DNA of 64,000 nucleotides from Phototrophicus methaneseepsis (GCF_015500095.1 NZ_CP062983.1:930001-994000); one strand, 5' to 3'. Positions 8,359 to 18,414 are shown, numbered from the stretch's first letter. The notes: generated from the letters alone by a model not told the origin. Translations and numbers: made by a program.

Positions 8359-10446
8359 ATGGCACCGGTGGGTAAGGATACAGGCCCCCGCAAACGGCTA
8401 GTCGCCAGAGCATTGGGCGAAGATCGCCCGAAAAAGTTGGACTTACGGTCCAAACCACGCTTTCATGAACGCATCATCTATGGCTTTTTACTGGCCTGTG
8501 GTTTGCTATCAATTCTGACGACGGCTGGCATTATTGTGGTGTTGCTGAACGAAGCGGTTTCGTTCTTCACGCGTCAGCAGTGGGCCCTGACGAATAAATC
8601 CGTCTATGAAGAAGTTTCTGCGGATGCGACCACCTTTACCACCAGTGCGACGGGCTCCGAGTTAGAAGACGGCGGCGTCATCCGCATTGGGCAGGAACAA
8701 CTGCTCGTTGAGCGCTATGAGCGTAACGTCGTCACTGTCGCCATCACAGGCACGGGGGCAGGCTTCAGCGCTTTTTGTGAAGGCAATGCGGCTATTGTGG
8801 ATGCCAGCCGCGCGATCACAGAATCCGAAACAGAAGCTTGTGCAGCCAACGACATTGAGCCGATTCCATTCCGCATCGGGACAGATGCCCTCGCTATTGT
8901 CGTGAACCCTGAAAATACGATGGTGAATGACGCGACGCTGCAAGAATTGGCGCTCATCTTTGGCGAAGCAGAAACCTGGGCCGATGTGCGTGATGAGTGG
9001 CCCGACCAGCCCATTCAGCGCTTTATCCCCGGCACCGACAGCGGCACCTTCGATTACTTTGGCGAAGCGATCTATGGCGAAGAAGTTGATCGCCTCCTGG
9101 CAAGCGAGCCAGTGACCTCCGAAGATGATGAACAATTGGCGCGTGGTGTCCGTCAGAACCCCTATGCAGTCGCGTTCTTCGGCTATTCTTATTACGCCAA
9201 TAACAGCGAATCGCTCAAGGTGCTGGATATTGAAGGCATTACACCCGCGCTTGAGACGGTTGAGGACGGCAGTTATCCGTTATCACGCCCGCTGTATATT
9301 TACACAGACCCCGATTACATGCGTGAACGCTCGGAAGTTGCAACGTTCATTGAGTTCTACCTGACGCATGTGGACGAAGAAATCATTGATGTGGGTTACT
9401 TCCCGGCCAGTGACGATACCCTGACTGAGGCTAAATTCCTGTGGCTAGAGACGATGGGCCAGCCTGTGCCGGAAAGTGTCGATGACGATACAACCCTGCT
9501 GCCGGATGTCGATCTGTATAGCGAAAACGGCACCATCGTGGTGACGGGCAGTTCAACAGTCGCTCCTGTGACGCGCCGGATTGGGACGCGCTTCCAGGAA
9601 GGTGGTTTCTTACCCCGTGTATTCGTCCAGCGCGGCTATAACGATACGGCGGCTGTGGAACATCGTCCTGGGCAGGGGATTGAATCTGAAGAACGGCCGA
9701 CCCTGGTTGAATTCTTCACCAATACACAGTGGATCCCGGCTACGGGTGAGTTTGGTGTGCTGCCGCTGATTAACGCCACGCTGATTACCAGCGCCATTGC
9801 GATGATTGTGGCGCTGCCGCTGGGCCTGGGTGCGGCGATTTACCTGAGCGAATACGCCAAGCCGAACGTCCGCAAGACGCTCAAGCCGATTCTGGAAATT
9901 CTGGCGGGCATCCCGACAGTTGTGTACGGTTACTTCGCCCTGACGTTTATGACGCCGCTGCTGCGCCTTATCTTTGGCGACCAGGTGCAGATCTATAACA
10001 TGCTCTCTGCGGGCATCGTCGTTGGCATCCTGATTATCCCGCTGGTGACATCTATGAGTGAAGATGCATTGCATGCAGTGCCGGATGCCCTACGAGAGGC
10101 GAGCTATGGCCTGGGTGCGAACCGACTGGAAACGTCCATTAAGGTGGTTGTCCCGGCGGCGCTGAGCGGCATCCTGGCGGCGTTTATTGTGGCGATTTCG
10201 CGTGCAATTGGTGAAACGATGGTTGTGGCAATCGCGGCAGGCAGCGGCCCCAACTTCACATTTAACATCTTTGAAGGGGCCGAGACGATGACCGGGCACA
10301 TCGCGCGTATCAGCGGTGGCGACCTGAGCTATGACTCCATCGACTATAACAGTATCTTCGCCATCGGCCTGACTTTGTTCGTCATGACCCTGCTGCTCAA
10401 TGTGATTAGCCGCGCCATCACGAACCGCTTCCGGGAGGAATATTAA
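8359..10446 (+). CDS. pstC: Phosphate permease PstC with inserted, circularly permuted PstS domain
   Basis: This is one of the two Pst membrane permeases. From ATG 8359 (GGAGA 8 nt upstream) the 695-residue protein has a basic N-terminus, TM1 (about 38-66), then about 380 extracytoplasmic residues, and then the standard permease core (from about 468) with the loop [20 protein letters not shown] that contacts PstB. The insertion is a PstS-like domain: [10 protein letters not shown] (~128), [27 protein letters not shown] and VGYFPASDD, with the first PstS strand [10 protein letters not shown] placed last (~392). The order is therefore circularly permuted. Normal PstC has about 300 residues. The stop overlaps the pstA start by one base (TAATG). 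Confidence 0.93.
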   Translation: MAPVGKDTGPRKRLVARALGEDRPKKLDLRSKPRFHERIIYGFLLACGLLSILTTAGIIVVLLNEAVSFFTRQQWALTNKSVYEEVSADATTFTTSATGSELEDGGVIRIGQEQLLVERYERNVVTVAITGTGAGFSAFCEGNAAIVDASRAITESETEACAANDIEPIPFRIGTDALAIVVNPENTMVNDATLQELALIFGEAETWADVRDEWPDQPIQRFIPGTDSGTFDYFGEAIYGEEVDRLLASEPVTSEDDEQLARGVRQNPYAVAFFGYSYYANNSESLKVLDIEGITPALETVEDGSYPLSRPLYIYTDPDYMRERSEVATFIEFYLTHVDEEIIDVGYFPASDDTLTEAKFLWLETMGQPVPESVDDDTTLLPDVDLYSENGTIVVTGSSTVAPVTRRIGTRFQEGGFLPRVFVQRGYNDTAAVEHRPGQGIESEERPTLVEFFTNTQWIPATGEFGVLPLINATLITSAIAMIVALPLGLGAAIYLSEYAKPNVRKTLKPILEILAGIPTVVYGYFALTFMTPLLRLIFGDQVQIYNMLSAGIVVGILIIPLVTSMSEDALHAVPDALREASYGLGANRLETSIKVVVPAALSGILAAFIVAISRAIGETMVVAIAAGSGPNFTFNIFEGAETMTGHIARISGGDLSYDSIDYNSIFAIGLTLFVMTLLLNVISRAITNRFREEY

Positions 10447-12107
10447 TGTCGAACCCAGATACTTCGCGCGAAACGTATATGCCTGATGAGGAAACGTTCC
10501 AGAAGCGGCTAGCCGCGCGCAACCGCACGGCCAGGGCCTGGAATATCTTCTACTATTTCTCGATTGGCATCTCGCTTGTGGCGCTGATCGCATTGTTCTC
10601 AAATGTCGTCAACGAAGCGTTTGGCTCGATTGCTGTGGTGTTTGAGGTAGATCCGTTGACCCTGACGGAAGATGGGGCTGACCTCAACGGCCTGGACGAA
10701 ACGCAGCTCGCGCAAATACTGGTTGATCAACTGGGCGGGCGCACCCTGGTGCTCATTCGTGATGAACTCAGCCCAATTGCTGCTGATAGCTTCACCTCTG
10801 CTGATCTGGCGGATCTATTCCCCAATGGCGCTGTCCCGGAAGGCTATGAGGACGCAACAGTTGCGGATGTGCGCGCGCTCGACAGCGAAGAGCAGTTCAC
10901 AGTCTGGCGCGATCTCATCGTGCTGAATACTTCTAAAGATCAACTGCTGAATATCATCAATGACGAGATCGTCGGACTGGAAGTCGTCGGCAGTTGGCCG
11001 CTGTTAGAAGCCATCTTCAATTATGAGCCTTCGGCAGAGACAACGGCACGCCTGGGAGAAATTCCGGGAGAAATCGCGGCGGCGGAAGCAGAACTAGAGA
11101 CGCATCTGAGCGAAGAAGGGTCCTTAGCAGAGGCCCAAAATGCCCTGGCGGATGCCCGTCGTGATCAGGCTGATAGTGAGACCATTGCCAGCCTGCGCGA
11201 GGAAGCCCGTAACCAGGAAGCACGCACCGTCTCCCTGCAAAGCACCATCCAATCCTTGCAAGCTGAACAAGAAGCCCTTGAAGATTCTTCAGTCGTTTCT
11301 GAAGTTGAAGCGAACTGGCCCAATGCACGTATCATCCGCTTCCAGAGCTGGCTGGATACGCAGTTCATCACGACGCAAATGTCCAGCACGCCTGCGGACG
11401 CTGGTATTCGTGGTGCGATTCTTGGGTCCTTATGGCTGATGGTTGTGGTGATCATCTTTGCGCTGCCAGTGGGCGTTGCAACGGCGATCTATCTCAATGA
11501 ATATGCCAGTGATACCTTCGTCAACCGCCTGATTGAAACCAACGTGCGCAACCTGGCAGGTGTACCCTCTATCATTTATGGTATGCTCGGCCTGGCTGTG
11601 TTCGTCCGCGTGTTGGAGCCATTCACGAGTGGCGCACTCTTCGGTATTGATGGCGGCAACGGACGTACAATTATGTCCGCCGCGCTGACGCTGGGCTTAC
11701 TCGTGCTGCCGATCATCATCATCAACGCCCAGGAAGCATTGCGCTCTGTGCCGAATGCCCTGCGCGAGGCTAGCTTCGGCATGGGGGCGACGCAATGGCA
11801 AACAATCTGGAAGATTGTGCTGCCCGCGGCGATGCCCGGTATCCTGACGGGGTTGATCCTCTCCGTCAGCCGCGCCATTGGTGAAACAGCACCTCTCATC
11901 GTCGTGGGTGCTTCGACGCTGCTCTTTACGGACCCCAACGGCCCGTTCAGTAAATTTACGGCGCTGCCTATCCAGATTTTTAACTGGACAGCACGTCCGC
12001 AAGATCAATTCCGCGACATCGCCGCCGCTGCGATCATCGTGTTGTTGATTATCGTGATTGCGCTGAATTCTGTGGCGATTGTACTGCGTAATCGGTATGC
12101 TCGTTAA
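10446..12107 (+). CDS. pstA: Phosphate permease PstA with long extracytoplasmic insertion
   Basis: This is the second Pst permease subunit. It has 553 residues against about 290 in the usual family. TM1 (about 36-58) is followed by some 260 extra residues before the conserved permease core (from about 320: [22 protein letters not shown]), which contains the loop [20 protein letters not shown]. The insertion is acidic, and residues about 195-285 have Ala/Glu/Gln heptads typical of a coiled coil. It does not carry the PstS motifs seen in PstC. Its position in the first outer loop suggests it docks with the PstC/PstS assembly (inference). It is translationally coupled to pstC. Confidence 0.92.
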   Translation: MSNPDTSRETYMPDEETFQKRLAARNRTARAWNIFYYFSIGISLVALIALFSNVVNEAFGSIAVVFEVDPLTLTEDGADLNGLDETQLAQILVDQLGGRTLVLIRDELSPIAADSFTSADLADLFPNGAVPEGYEDATVADVRALDSEEQFTVWRDLIVLNTSKDQLLNIINDEIVGLEVVGSWPLLEAIFNYEPSAETTARLGEIPGEIAAAEAELETHLSEEGSLAEAQNALADARRDQADSETIASLREEARNQEARTVSLQSTIQSLQAEQEALEDSSVVSEVEANWPNARIIRFQSWLDTQFITTQMSSTPADAGIRGAILGSLWLMVVVIIFALPVGVATAIYLNEYASDTFVNRLIETNVRNLAGVPSIIYGMLGLAVFVRVLEPFTSGALFGIDGGNGRTIMSAALTLGLLVLPIIIINAQEALRSVPNALREASFGMGATQWQTIWKIVLPAAMPGILTGLILSVSRAIGETAPLIVVGASTLLFTDPNGPFSKFTALPIQIFNWTARPQDQFRDIAAAAIIVLLIIVIALNSVAIVLRNRYAR

Positions 12108-12166
12108 GTCGTCAAATAAGTGGAGTAACTGCCCATCGAGAGCCAGTAAGCACGAGGCATCTGGCA

Positions 12167-13015
12167 GTGACAAGGGAAACAGAGAATACGATGGTTTACG
12201 TTCCAGAAATTGAAACTGAACAAGAATATGCTGTCCTGCTGGACAAAGTGAACGTCTTTTACGGCAGCTACCATGCTGTAAAAGACATCACAATCCCGAT
12301 TCAGAAGGGAAAAATCACGGCTTTCATTGGCCCATCAGGCTGTGGTAAGAGCACGGTTCTGCGCGCTATCAACCGCATGAATGACCTCGTTGAAGGCGCG
12401 CGTGTGACGGGTGACATCAATTATCATGGCAAAAATCTATATGATGAGGATGTGGACCCTGTCGAAGTACGCCGCCGCATTGGCATGGTCTTCCAGAAGC
12501 CGAACCCCTTCCCCAAGAGCATCTATGAAAATGTCGCTTATGGGCCGCGCCTGCTAGGCGTTAACAAGAAGGCCCTTCTTGACGAAATCGTCGAGCGCAG
12601 TCTGCGTGGTGCCGCTTTGTGGGAAGAAGTCAAAAATGACCTGCGTAAATCCGGCCTCGCTCTTTCCGGCGGACAGCAACAGCGCCTCTGCATTGCTCGG
12701 ACCATCGCCGTGGAGCCGGATATTATCCTGATGGACGAGCCGGCTTCTGCATTGGACCCGATCGCGACCCAGCGCATTGAGCAACTCATGCGCGAAGAAC
12801 TCTCTGAATACACGATTATCATCGTGACGCACAACATGCAGCAGGCACAGCGCGCTTCTGACTACGTGGCTTTCTTCAACATCCGCAAAAATGAAGATAC
12901 CCCCGGTATCGAAAATCGCTGGGGTGAACTTGCTGAATTTGGCGAGACGGACCGCGTCTTTAATAATCCGGCAGCGGAAGAAACAGCCGAATACATCGCA
13001 GGGCGCTTTGGTTAA
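12167..13015 (+). CDS. pstB: Phosphate ABC transporter ATP-binding protein PstB
   Basis: PstB hydrolyses ATP to drive phosphate uptake through PstC/PstA. The 282-residue protein shows Walker [11 protein letters not shown]-loop [10 protein letters not shown], signature [12 protein letters not shown], Walker [14 protein letters not shown] and H-loop IIVTHNM, the last two typical of PstB. I used GTG at 12167, which has GAGG 9 nt upstream; ATG at 12191 is an alternative. It lacks the usual PhoU gene behind it: an intrinsic terminator follows at once. It ends the pstSCAB operon. Confidence 0.95.
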   Translation: MTRETENTMVYVPEIETEQEYAVLLDKVNVFYGSYHAVKDITIPIQKGKITAFIGPSGCGKSTVLRAINRMNDLVEGARVTGDINYHGKNLYDEDVDPVEVRRRIGMVFQKPNPFPKSIYENVAYGPRLLGVNKKALLDEIVERSLRGAALWEEVKNDLRKSGLALSGGQQQRLCIARTIAVEPDIILMDEPASALDPIATQRIEQLMREELSEYTIIIVTHNMQQAQRASDYVAFFNIRKNEDTPGIENRWGELAEFGETDRVFNNPAAEETAEYIAGRFG

Positions 13016-13052
13016 AGAGGCCCTCAGGGTAGCCTGAATGTAGAAGAATACT

Positions 13053-13085
13053 AAAAACGCCTCATCCGCAGATGAGGCGTTTTTT
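13053..13085. terminator. Bidirectional terminator after pstB
   Basis: A perfect stem (AAAACGCCTCATC / GATGAGGCGTTTT, loop CGCA) with T runs on both sides separates the convergent pstB and the gene ending at 13088. Confidence 0.93.
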
Positions 13086-13087
13086 GC

Positions 13088-14080
13088 TTAAACGGTGTTG
13101 GGGTCGATGAAATAGCGCCACCAGTTATTGGCGATGCCATATGTCTCGCCCGTGATGTGCGGCATATGCCGGAACCACCACAGATGATGTAACCGAATAT
13201 CGCCATTGCCCCATTCGCGGCAATCAACACGGCGAGGCTGGCCGCTCAGGTGCGGGAAGTGATACCAGTTATCGCAGCGGCTGAGGACGCTGCGCGGGTT
13301 GCCCCAATCATAGTCGCGCTGACTGTTAGGCGCGAAGTGCACATTGCCGCATTCCGCTGCGCCAGGGTGGGTCTTATCATAGCGGATGAATTGCTGCCAC
13401 AGATTATATTCATCGGGCACGCCCTCATAGACTTTGGAGAGGATCGATTCTGCCCGGTGGCCGAGGTCTTCCAGCATTTCTCCAACGCCACGCTCAAAGC
13501 TAAAGCCCATGATGACAAAGCGCTTGCTGGCATGAGCTGTGCTCGTTAGCGCGGGCGCATTACACCAGAAGGCCCCAGGCCCGCCCATGATGCTTTCGTA
13601 GTAGCCGCCATATGGATGCCCAAATAGCCAGACTTCGTCAATTTCGCCGCTGTCTACACGCTGCACAATGCGGAATTCGTCGACAAGCTTGTCATAATCG
13701 ACGCCATCCGGGTCATGGAAGCTGCGAGTACGCCACGCCGCGAGGTAGCTGCGCTCGTCATAGCGAAAGCCATCTCGCTTAACCGGGAAGCTATCGACAA
13801 TTTGATGCTCAACGATGCGGTAATTGGCATAGCCATAGCTAGCCCAGCGGACGGCTTCTATATAAGCCAGAGCCAGTTTACTGGGGCTGTTCCATTTGAA
13901 GAATTGGCGCACTGTCTGTTGATTTTGAGAAGGCAGCAGCGGGTTATGTGTGATGACCAGCACCTTTTTGGTGATGGGAACAGGTCGCTGTTCTGGGGGT
14001 GCTTCGGCCCCATACGGCGGGTAGGCAAAGGCGGGATTACCTTGCTGATGCGGTGGAGTCGCCAGCGGATGCACACCCAT
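13088..14080 (-). CDS. Conserved hypothetical protein rich in Trp/His/Tyr
   Basis: The 330-residue protein has a Pro-rich N-terminus (1-35) with no signal peptide, then a compact domain with KVLVITHNPLL, EVWLFGHPYGGYYES, GPGAFWCNAPAL and a C-terminal part very rich in Trp, His and Asn. The pattern suggests a folded enzyme or carbohydrate-binding domain, and proteins with the GHPYGG...GPGAFWCN stretch occur as unnamed conserved proteins. I cannot assign a function. It is convergent with pstB and is followed upstream by an independent nitrilase-type gene. Confidence 0.7.
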   Translation of the reverse strand: MGVHPLATPPHQQGNPAFAYPPYGAEAPPEQRPVPITKKVLVITHNPLLPSQNQQTVRQFFKWNSPSKLALAYIEAVRWASYGYANYRIVEHQIVDSFPVKRDGFRYDERSYLAAWRTRSFHDPDGVDYDKLVDEFRIVQRVDSGEIDEVWLFGHPYGGYYESIMGGPGAFWCNAPALTSTAHASKRFVIMGFSFERGVGEMLEDLGHRAESILSKVYEGVPDEYNLWQQFIRYDKTHPGAAECGNVHFAPNSQRDYDWGNPRSVLSRCDNWYHFPHLSGQPRRVDCREWGNGDIRLHHLWWFRHMPHITGETYGIANNWWRYFIDPNTV

Positions 14081-14111
14081 TTTGTCTACCCATCAAACTA
14101 TTGTCGTGTTT

Positions 14112-14152
14112 AGCGATATATCAGCTATATATATCAGCTATATATATCAGCC
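14112..14152. repeat. Three short 13-bp tandem repeats at a gene end
   Basis: The unit TATATATATCAGC occurs about three times (first copy shortened). The copy at the right edge contains the stop codon (TGA on the minus strand, 14147-14149) of the neighbouring amidase gene. It resembles the recN array in position, on a small scale. Confidence 0.8.
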
Positions 14153-14935
14153 ATAGATATCCAGGCGCATATCTTCGAAGACGGGGATCGTCTTACGCAC
14201 CTCATCAATGACATTGAGTTCAATCGTCGCGCTGACGAGTTGTTCGCTTTCGCCTGCTTCGACGACGATTTTGCCCCATGGATCAACGATCATGCTGTGA
14301 CCGCCAAATTCTGTATCGCCTGTTTTGCCCACGGCGTTGCAGGCCACAATATAGCACTGATTTTCAATCGCGCGGGCGATGAGCAGGGCGCGCCAATGCT
14401 CGGAACGGACCAGCGGCCATTCTGCGGGGATGAAGATAATGCGCGCGCTCATATCGACGGTGTATTTGCGGAACATCTCAGGGAAGCGCAGATCGTAGCA
14501 GATGGCGATGCCAGTGGTGCCCCATGGCAGGTCTAACGGCGTGATAGAAGGGCCCGGCTGCAAGAATTGGTCTTCTTCCATCAAGCGGAAGAGGTGGATT
14601 TTACGGTAGACGCCGACCATGCGCCCATTAGGAGCAAAGAGCGGCGCACTGTTTGAGACTTCCAGGCCGCGCTTTTCCAGGATGGAGCCAACGATAGCGA
14701 TTTTATTCTGTGTGGCCGTCTTGGAGAGCGTGGCAAACATACCCTTACTGAGCTCATCCGCATAATGTTTGGCTTCGGCCAACGCATACCCCGTCGACCA
14801 CAATTCCGGCAACACGACGATGTGGGATTTACGACGTGCGGCTTCTGCTACCATGGCTTCCATTTTACTCTGATTGCGCGTCACATCTCCCAGTGCGATG
14901 TGCATCTGAGCCAGGCTGATATTCAACTTTGCCAT
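14147..14935 (-). CDS. Carbon-nitrogen hydrolase (nitrilase superfamily, omega-amidase-like)
   Basis: The 262-residue cytosolic enzyme shows the catalytic triad of the superfamily: Glu in VVLPELWSTGY (near 43), Lys in YRKIHLF (near 112) and Cys in GIAICYDLRFPE (near 147). Such enzymes hydrolyse amides, for example alpha-ketoglutaramate or deaminated glutathione. The motif context YDLRFPEMFR and the length fit the omega-amidase/Nit2-like branch, but the substrate cannot be read from the sequence. ATG 14935 has AGGAA upstream. The stop lies inside a small tandem repeat. Confidence 0.9.
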   Translation of the reverse strand: MAKLNISLAQMHIALGDVTRNQSKMEAMVAEAARRKSHIVVLPELWSTGYALAEAKHYADELSKGMFATLSKTATQNKIAIVGSILEKRGLEVSNSAPLFAPNGRMVGVYRKIHLFRLMEEDQFLQPGPSITPLDLPWGTTGIAICYDLRFPEMFRKYTVDMSARIIFIPAEWPLVRSEHWRALLIARAIENQCYIVACNAVGKTGDTEFGGHSMIVDPWGKIVVEAGESEQLVSATIELNVIDEVRKTIPVFEDMRLDIYG

Positions 14936-15184
14936 AATCGTTCCTCATGATGACAGGGTTGCCATTAAGTTGTCTTGCAAAACGACGACCCTAATGATCG
15001 CATTGTCTACAAATCTTTACATCAATTGTAGCAGATGCGAGGCCGTATCGCAGCAAACAAAAGGGGATTGGGACCTATGGGGGAGTAAAAAGCGCCAGAA
15101 TATTATGCTGTAGTAAGGAAAAACATCGTTAAAACGGTAATGCAGCTTGTTTAGGCTATATGAGTATGCAGAGATGTTATCGCG
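14936..15184. other. Intergenic region without recognised content
   Basis: About 250 bp between the amidase start and the next gene end. I see no gene, clear terminator or conserved RNA; it should hold the amidase promoter. Confidence 0.5.
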
Positions 15185-15730
15185 CTAACCACGTTGTATG
15201 GCGAGGTCCTGCCACATAGCAATAATTTCATGGATGAGTGCTGGCTCATCGAGATCTGTCGCGTCGAGCTCATGCACGCCAGGTTGCCCCCGAACAGCCC
15301 ATTCTCGCTTGAGTTCCCCCAAGGCGGCAGCTCGCTCTGCCGGGTCGTGATAGCGTGCGCCAAACGTCAGATGCAGCCCTTGCAAAATCGCATCCAGGCG
15401 CGCGACCGGGCAAATGACGATGCTGTTGGGCAGCATTTTTTCCAGATGTTCACTGTGCATCAAGGTGGAGCCATTGACGCGGATCACGGCCTGACGGTAC
15501 AGGATGACCTGCTGCATGATCTCATCTTCAACAGCTTTGACGCGACGCTCGCCAAAGCTGTTGCGGATCGTCTCTAATTCATCGCCGATGCGTTGTTCAA
15601 TTTCAGCTTCGACGTCAATAAAGCGCATCTTCAGCCGTTCCGCGACTTGGCGGCCTACACGCGGCTTATTCGGTTCGATATACCCTGTTAAGATGAGATT
15701 TCGCTCTGTCAGCGGCAGCGAAAAAGCCAT
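15185..15730 (-). CDS. Shikimate-kinase-like protein with degenerate P-loop
   Basis: The 181-residue protein aligns in outline with shikimate kinase: LILTGYIEPNKPRVGRQVAE at the N-terminus, then RFIDVEAEIE, IRNSFGERRVKAVEDEI and a C-terminal helical lid. In true shikimate kinases the first segment is a Walker A (GxxGxGKST). Here it reads GYIEPNKPRVG and the GKS/T is gone, so ATP binding in the usual way is unlikely. The Asp of the substrate site (FIDVE) survives. It sits directly after the HAD hydrolase gene (3-bp gap), probably in one operon with it and the epimerase. It may be a regulatory or structural relic; its activity is unknown. Confidence 0.75.
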   Translation of the reverse strand: MAFSLPLTERNLILTGYIEPNKPRVGRQVAERLKMRFIDVEAEIEQRIGDELETIRNSFGERRVKAVEDEIMQQVILYRQAVIRVNGSTLMHSEHLEKMLPNSIVICPVARLDAILQGLHLTFGARYHDPAERAAALGELKREWAVRGQPGVHELDATDLDEPALIHEIIAMWQDLAIQRG

Positions 15731-15733
15731 GAG

Positions 15734-16516
15734 CTACCAACCTGGGTACCATTCATTGAGCAGATCAGGCAAATCGTAAAGCGATTCAATGATGCCATCA
15801 GGCACAATCAGGCCGCTGATGAGCGGCGGCACGCCTTCTTTGCGGCGCAGCACCGCGCGCATCCCCGCACCCTGTGCCCCGGCAATATCCGCGACCGGGT
15901 TATCGCCAATATAGATGGCTTCTTCCGGTTGTGCGCCCATTTTATCGAGCGTATAGCGGAAGATTTCCGGGTGCGGCTTGAGGTAGCCGACATCGGCTGC
16001 TGCCAGGCGGATTGCATCATCCTGGAAGTAAGGCAGCAGGCCAAACGCCTTCAACTCATTATCGCGGATGCTCATCGGCTGGCTAGCATTGGTGATGATG
16101 CCGATTGAAAGGCCGCGATCTAAAAATTTTTGCAGCATCGGCGGCACATCCGGGAAGACTTCGACCCCTGGGACGGCCCCCCAATCATAAACATCCATAC
16201 AGGCTGCAATCGAAACCAGTTCGTCAGCTTCATAGCCGAAGTACGCCAGAGAGCCTTCTAAAATCTGTGTGACGTGTGGCGCGCGCAGCGTGGCGCGGCC
16301 ATTGGCCCAGGCTTCGCGGGTACGGATGACGTATTCTTCTTCGAATTCTTCCAGGCTGGCATCTAACGGACGACCTTTTTCCGCGAGGAAGTGATACACG
16401 TTTGCGAGGTGGCGGTGCTCCATCGCCCGCCAATCCCCCGTAAACCCGCTCCAATCAATGAGCGTATCATCCAGGTCGAAGAGGATGCCTTTTAATTTGG
16501 GTTGTTGACTATTCAT
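15734..16516 (-). CDS. HAD-superfamily hydrolase
   Basis: The 260-residue enzyme shows all four HAD motifs: DLDDTLID (Asp nucleophile, near 15), IITNAS (near 136), Lys in YLKPHPEIFRY (near 174) and IGDNPVADIAGA (near 200). A helical cap lies between motifs I and II, typical of subfamily IA phosphatases. It probably removes phosphate from a small metabolite; the substrate is unknown. It lies in a tight cluster with the shikimate-kinase-like gene downstream and the epimerase gene upstream. Confidence 0.9.
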   Translation of the reverse strand: MNSQQPKLKGILFDLDDTLIDWSGFTGDWRAMEHRHLANVYHFLAEKGRPLDASLEEFEEEYVIRTREAWANGRATLRAPHVTQILEGSLAYFGYEADELVSIAACMDVYDWGAVPGVEVFPDVPPMLQKFLDRGLSIGIITNASQPMSIRDNELKAFGLLPYFQDDAIRLAAADVGYLKPHPEIFRYTLDKMGAQPEEAIYIGDNPVADIAGAQGAGMRAVLRRKEGVPPLISGLIVPDGIIESLYDLPDLLNEWYPGW

Positions 16517-16525
16517 TACACCTCA

Positions 16526-17590
16526 TTAAGACGCGGGCAGAGCGAGGATGTCATCCGCGCTTGCACTGGCTTCAACTACTGGCTCTGGCAGCATTTCAGC
16601 CGCGCGCCATTCCATGAGGGTGGTATCAATACCGGCAATGCGGTTGTAACGCGGCGTCCAGCCCAATTCTTCTTTGGCTTTGGCGTTGCTGGGATGTGCG
16701 CTGGCATTGAGCAGGGCCAGGCGAACAGGGTCTGGTTCACGGATGCTGAAGGTCCAGCCGCTGAGCGCAGGTTGATCTACACCCATGGCCTTACCAAAAT
16801 CGGTAATGAATTCATCAGGCGTGCTGTATTCATCTTCAACGATGTTGTAGATGGTACCCTGTTCCTCGTCGCTGAAGTCGCGCTTGACCAGGAGCATGAT
16901 CGCCTCGGCAAGGCTTTGCGCCTGGATCCACGCCGTGGACCCGCTGCCCGTTTTAACGGACTTGCTGATCGTCAGGCCATCATGAATGTGACGGCTGGCT
17001 TCCGAATTGGCCCCGTAGATATAGCCAGCACGCAGCACATAACCGGGCACAGCCCCCTTGAGGACAGCCGTTTCTGCATGGGCGACAGCTTCGTAAAGTG
17101 GGTTTTCTGTGCTGAGGTGTGTGCTTTCATCAACGGATTCGCCGTGATGATCGCCATAGGCGAATGCTGCACTCACGTGGATGAGGCGCTTCACGCCTGT
17201 CTGGCTGGCAGCTTCTGCAACAGCCTTCGTGCCATCTTCGATCAATGAAACATAATCGCGCCAATCCGCCAGATATTGCGGTAGGCCGTTGACGGCTTCG
17301 ATTACCGTGTTGATGACGATTGTCGCCTTTGCCATTGTAATCAGGCTGCGGAGGTTGCTCGCACGCGTGACTTCTGGATAGACGGGGATGCCGCCATTTG
17401 CGCGGATTTCGAACGCGCCTTTGCTGCCCAGGTCAGTGCCTGCCGTCACGGCGTAGCCCGCCGCTGTTAAACGACGCACCAGAGCGGTACCAACTGCATT
17501 GGTGCCATTGGTGATAAATACGTTCGGCAGGGTTTGCTCGCTGGATTGTTCGGTCGTTTCTTCTGCGTTTTGTTCGGGGGTATCAGCCAT
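16526..17590 (-). CDS. NAD(P)-dependent epimerase/dehydratase family protein (extended SDR)
   Basis: The 354-residue protein has a disordered Glu/Gln-rich N-terminus (1-22), a Rossmann fold beginning VFITNGTNAVGTALVRRL, then INTVIEAVNG, LIHVSAAFAYG and a C-terminal substrate domain with PSNAKAKEELGWTPRY, typical of extended SDRs. The cofactor loop reads TNGTNAVG where TGxxGxxG is usual, and the active-site YxxxK is replaced by YEAVAHAE. This is a divergent member, perhaps without classical catalysis. It is followed by the HAD gene 9 bp away. Confidence 0.85.
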   Translation of the reverse strand: MADTPEQNAEETTEQSSEQTLPNVFITNGTNAVGTALVRRLTAAGYAVTAGTDLGSKGAFEIRANGGIPVYPEVTRASNLRSLITMAKATIVINTVIEAVNGLPQYLADWRDYVSLIEDGTKAVAEAASQTGVKRLIHVSAAFAYGDHHGESVDESTHLSTENPLYEAVAHAETAVLKGAVPGYVLRAGYIYGANSEASRHIHDGLTISKSVKTGSGSTAWIQAQSLAEAIMLLVKRDFSDEEQGTIYNIVEDEYSTPDEFITDFGKAMGVDQPALSGWTFSIREPDPVRLALLNASAHPSNAKAKEELGWTPRYNRIAGIDTTLMEWRAAEMLPEPVVEASASADDILALPAS

Positions 17591-17699
17591 GGGGCTCTGC
17601 TCTCATCGCTAGATTTAGGTAGACGTCACCTAATTATGCCATGTGAACAGGTCGTTATCAACGCTGGTGCCAGACTGATTCATCGTGCAACCGCCATGA

Positions 17700-18275
17700 T
17701 TAGGGGTCTGATGGGTGCGGGCGAGCTTGATTGACGTAATAGGCCTGTAATGGGGTGTCGCTCCACACCTGAGCTTCAATATAACGATCAGGCCCACCTG
17801 ATCCATCAGCATTCCAGTCCTGTGGCAGGCCGAAGGCGGCTACAAGCTCTGGCAATTCATCAAGTGTATAGACCTGCCCACGATAGGGTTTGCCATCTTG
17901 ATAGCGCATCGCCGGGAATGTATCCCCATAGGTGAAGCTCAGGATTGTGGGTGCGAAATCAGCGAGAGGGATGCGCAGTTCACAGCCCTGAATATACCAT
18001 GACTGAACCCAGGGGCACGCCCCCAGGATCAGGTAGTGAGGGCGTTGGCGCTGCGGTTGGCCGCCTTTATCGATGAATAAAGCACGCACGCGGTCTTCTA
18101 ACTGCCGCCGGGTCTGAAGATATTCTGGCGTGCGCTGGCTGGCAAAGGTATTGCCACGTGTGCGTAATGCCGCCTGGATACGTTCTGCATCGTCTAAGGA
18201 GAGATCCGATAGATTGAGGAACGGACCCGTTGCGGCAGCGTAATAATGACTCAAAAAATCAGGAACAGGTGCCAT
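17700..18275 (-). CDS. Conserved hypothetical protein
   Basis: The 191-residue soluble protein has a pattern I recall from a widespread unnamed family: FLSHYYAAATGPFLNLSDL at the start, RTPEYLQTRRQLEDRVRALF, then HYLILGACPWVQSWY, a strand region with SFTYGDTFPAM, and YIEAQVWSD at the end. There is no signal peptide. The function is unknown. It starts at ATG 18275 and stands alone between the epimerase and the DinB-like gene. Confidence 0.75.
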   Translation of the reverse strand: MAPVPDFLSHYYAAATGPFLNLSDLSLDDAERIQAALRTRGNTFASQRTPEYLQTRRQLEDRVRALFIDKGGQPQRQRPHYLILGACPWVQSWYIQGCELRIPLADFAPTILSFTYGDTFPAMRYQDGKPYRGQVYTLDELPELVAAFGLPQDWNADGSGGPDRYIEAQVWSDTPLQAYYVNQARPHPSDP

Positions 18276-18414
18276 TGGAAGATGCGCGCTTTAATAAAAT
18301 GAAATCTATATGCATAGGCTATGCTGATATTACATCGAAAATGGCCTATCTGTAGGTGATAAAAAGCCACCGCTAAGGGTGGCGTTGTCATAATAACAGC
18401 GTGCCCAGGGGGCG

